This document shows, piece after piece, positions 62,580-64,000 of a DNA stretch of 64,000 bases. A model generated the notes under the pieces. That model was not told where the DNA came from. It did not search any database and saw nothing but the letters and a program-made list of their open reading frames with translations. The number at the start of each line of letters is the position of its first letter. Within the stretch, counting starts at the first letter, position 1. A program made the position numbers and the translations under genes. Location of the stretch: contig NZ_AUFT01000011.1 of assembly GCF_000426645.1 (NCBI RefSeq), positions 213,344 through 277,343 on the forward strand, given 5' to 3'. The DNA is from Nakamurella lactea DSM 19367 (lineage in GTDB: Bacteria; Actinomycetota; Actinomycetes; Mycobacteriales; Nakamurellaceae).

Positions 62580-63584
62580 ATGATGACTCGAAGCACTGCA
62601 GTTGCGGTGGCCGACACCGCCGCCGCGTTCCGCGATGAGGTACGCGCGCTCGCGGACCGGCGCGACGCCGTTGTCCTGGCACACAACTACCAACTCCCCG
62701 AGATCCAGGATGCCGCGCACTTCGTCGGCGATTCGCTGCAGCTGTCCCGGATCGCTGCGCAGACCCCACAATCGACCATCGTGTTCTGCGGCGTGCACTT
62801 CATGGCCGAGACGGCGAAGATCCTGTCGCCGGACAAGACCGTGCTGATTCCCGATGCCCGTGCGGGTTGTTCGCTGGCTGATTCGCTCACCGCCGACGAA
62901 CTGCGCGAATGGAAGGCGGAGAATCCCGGCGCAGTGGTGGTGAGCTACGTCAACACCACTGCGGCGGTGAAGGCGGAGACGGACATCTGCTGCACGTCGT
63001 CCAACGCGGTCGAGGTGGTGGCGTCGATCCCGGCGGACACCCCGGTGCTGTTCGGCCCGGACCAGTTCCTCGGCGCCCACGTACGTCGGGTGCTCAAGCG
63101 CGACAACATCAAGGTCTGGGGCGGCGAATGCCATGTGCACGCCGGCATCAACGGAGCCGAACTCGCCGATCGGGCCGCGGCGGATCCGGAGGCTGAGCTC
63201 TATGTACATCCCGAATGCGGATGTGCCACCAGCGCCTTGTACCTGGCCGGAACCGGTGCGGTGCCGGCCGAGCGGGTCAAGATCCTGTCAACCGGGGACA
63301 TGGTGAAACAGGCCGCTTCGAAGAAGTCCGGCAGCGTGCTGGTCGCCACCGAGATCGGGATGATCCACCAGCTGCGCAAGGCGGCACCCGGCGTCGATTT
63401 CCGGCCGGTGAACGAGCGTGCGTCCTGCCGCTACATGAAGATGATCACTCCCGACAAGTTGCTGCGCAGCCTGCGATCCGGCACCGACGAAGTCGTTGTC
63501 GACGCCGAGATCGCCGCCAGGGCAAGGCGTTCGGTGGAGCGGATGATCGCCATCGGCACACCCGGCAACGCGAGTAGCGAATGA
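62580..63584 (+). CDS. nadA: Quinolinate synthase A
   Basis: The 334-residue product condenses iminoaspartate with dihydroxyacetone phosphate to quinolinate using a [4Fe-4S] cluster. Cluster ligands fit the Cys in [16 protein letters not shown] near residue 85, HPECGC near 212 and [14 protein letters not shown] near 285. [19 protein letters not shown] near 33 is diagnostic. Of two adjacent ATGs (62580 and 62583), both have GCAGGAGG just upstream. A small hairpin CCGGAG-CTCAA-CTCCGG (62542-62558) lies in the leader. It overlaps nadB by ATGA. Confidence 0.96.
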   Translation: MMTRSTAVAVADTAAAFRDEVRALADRRDAVVLAHNYQLPEIQDAAHFVGDSLQLSRIAAQTPQSTIVFCGVHFMAETAKILSPDKTVLIPDARAGCSLADSLTADELREWKAENPGAVVVSYVNTTAAVKAETDICCTSSNAVEVVASIPADTPVLFGPDQFLGAHVRRVLKRDNIKVWGGECHVHAGINGAELADRAAADPEAELYVHPECGCATSALYLAGTGAVPAERVKILSTGDMVKQAASKKSGSVLVATEIGMIHQLRKAAPGVDFRPVNERASCRYMKMITPDKLLRSLRSGTDEVVVDAEIAARARRSVERMIAIGTPGNASSE

Positions 63585-64000
63585 CGGCCTGGGCGGCCAC
63601 CGCCGACGTGGTGGTGGTCGGGTCGGGTGTCGCGGGGCTGACGACCGCGCGGCGGTGTGCTGCCGCCGGGCTGCGGGTGCTGGTGGTCACCAAGAGTGCG
63701 GTCGACGAAGGCAGCACCCGGTGGGCGCAGGGCGGCATCGCAGTGGTGGACAGCGCGAGCGGCGACAGCGTCGCCGCGCATCTGCAGGACACCCTGGTTG
63801 CCGGCTCCGGTCTGACGGATCCGGTGGCGGCGGCGGCGATCGTCACCGAGGGGGTGTCGGCGGTCGCCGAACTGCGGGCGCTCGGGGCCAGGTTCGACAC
63901 CGGTCCGTTCGGGCTGCTGCGCACCAGAGAGGGTGGGCACCACCGGGATCGGATCATTCATGCCGGTGGTGACGCGACCGGGGCCGAGGTGGAGCGGGCC
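63581..64000 (+). CDS. nadB: L-aspartate oxidase, N-terminal part
   Basis: The first 140 codons are in the window; the gene continues past the right edge. The FAD-binding [21 protein letters not shown] near residue 11, [21 protein letters not shown] near 37, and the start of the [18 protein letters not shown]-type loop identify NadB. It oxidises aspartate to iminoaspartate for NadA. ATGA overlap shows translational coupling in a nadA-nadB(-nadC) operon. Confidence 0.94.
   Translation, partial: MTAWAATADVVVVGSGVAGLTTARRCAAAGLRVLVVTKSAVDEGSTRWAQGGIAVVDSASGDSVAAHLQDTLVAGSGLTDPVAAAAIVTEGVSAVAELRALGARFDTGPFGLLRTREGGHHRDRIIHAGGDATGAEVERA

Overview
The window is about 68-70% GC by eye, densely packed with genes, and rich in GTG and TTG starts. 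Gene content and order follow the Mycobacterium tuberculosis Rv2172c-Rv2204c block: hesB, adoK, asnB, ctaC, ctaE-qcrCAB, trpD, the DnaQ-UvrC fusion, an NlpC/P60 protein, pimB, SRPBCC/ArsA, plsC, RNase AS, aroG, pknL, Rv2175c, idsA2 and metF. The ctaC/qcrCAB/pimB set and the c-di-AMP riboswitch point to a high-GC actinobacterium. I suspect a Nakamurella-like or related Frankia/Actinomycetia lineage, but genus is an inference. No phage, IS transposase, CRISPR array, rRNA or tRNA was recognised.

Layout. 1-5.2 kb: a cut DUF3043 gene, an A-type Fe-S carrier, adenosine kinase, an AbiEi/DUF559-like nuclease gene between inverted arrays of hairpin repeats, and asnB. 5.5-11.8 kb: the bcc-aa3 respiratory supercomplex (ctaC-ctaF on +, ctaE-qcrC-qcrA-qcrB on -), with a glyoxalase gene and a bidirectional terminator between the two arms. 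12.1-18.5 kb: a pseudo-receiver, trpD, an Lrp-type sensor domain, a HIT protein, the exonuclease/GIY-YIG fusion, a NYN nuclease and a small Cys protein. 18.6-29.7 kb: a c-di-AMP riboswitch with an NlpC/P60 hydrolase, then PimB, a phosphoesterase, the SRPBCC-ArsA-Cys operon, glucokinase, a lipase, PlsC, RNase AS and DAHP synthase. 29.7-43.3 kb: PknL with its Rv2175c-like partner, a prenyl synthase, metF, a cation/proton antiporter, lspA, rluD and dnaE. 43.2-59.9 kb: a catabolic-looking block of two amidohydrolases, a PucR regulator, an M14 peptidase with an enterochelin-esterase-like hydrolase, a dipeptide ABC transporter and aminopeptidase N. 59.9-64 kb: PaiB, a VIT-type metal transporter behind iron-box-like sites, and divergent nrtR / nadA-nadB with a shared operator.

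Themes. (1) Many genes have a TANNNT-like hexamer ending 6-8 nt before the start codon and no Shine-Dalgarno, as expected for leaderless transcripts. These hexamers also help choose starts. (2) The genome scatters short tandem repeats built on CTGACGG/CCGTCAG, often right at gene ends and so supplying stop codons. (3) Two further repeat families start with GTAGCG. One forms inverted arrays around the nuclease gene. The other sits between 16-bp direct repeats that duplicate a gene's stop codon. The repeat biology is the part of the window least explained by known features. All assignments rest on reading the sequence; no database search was run.
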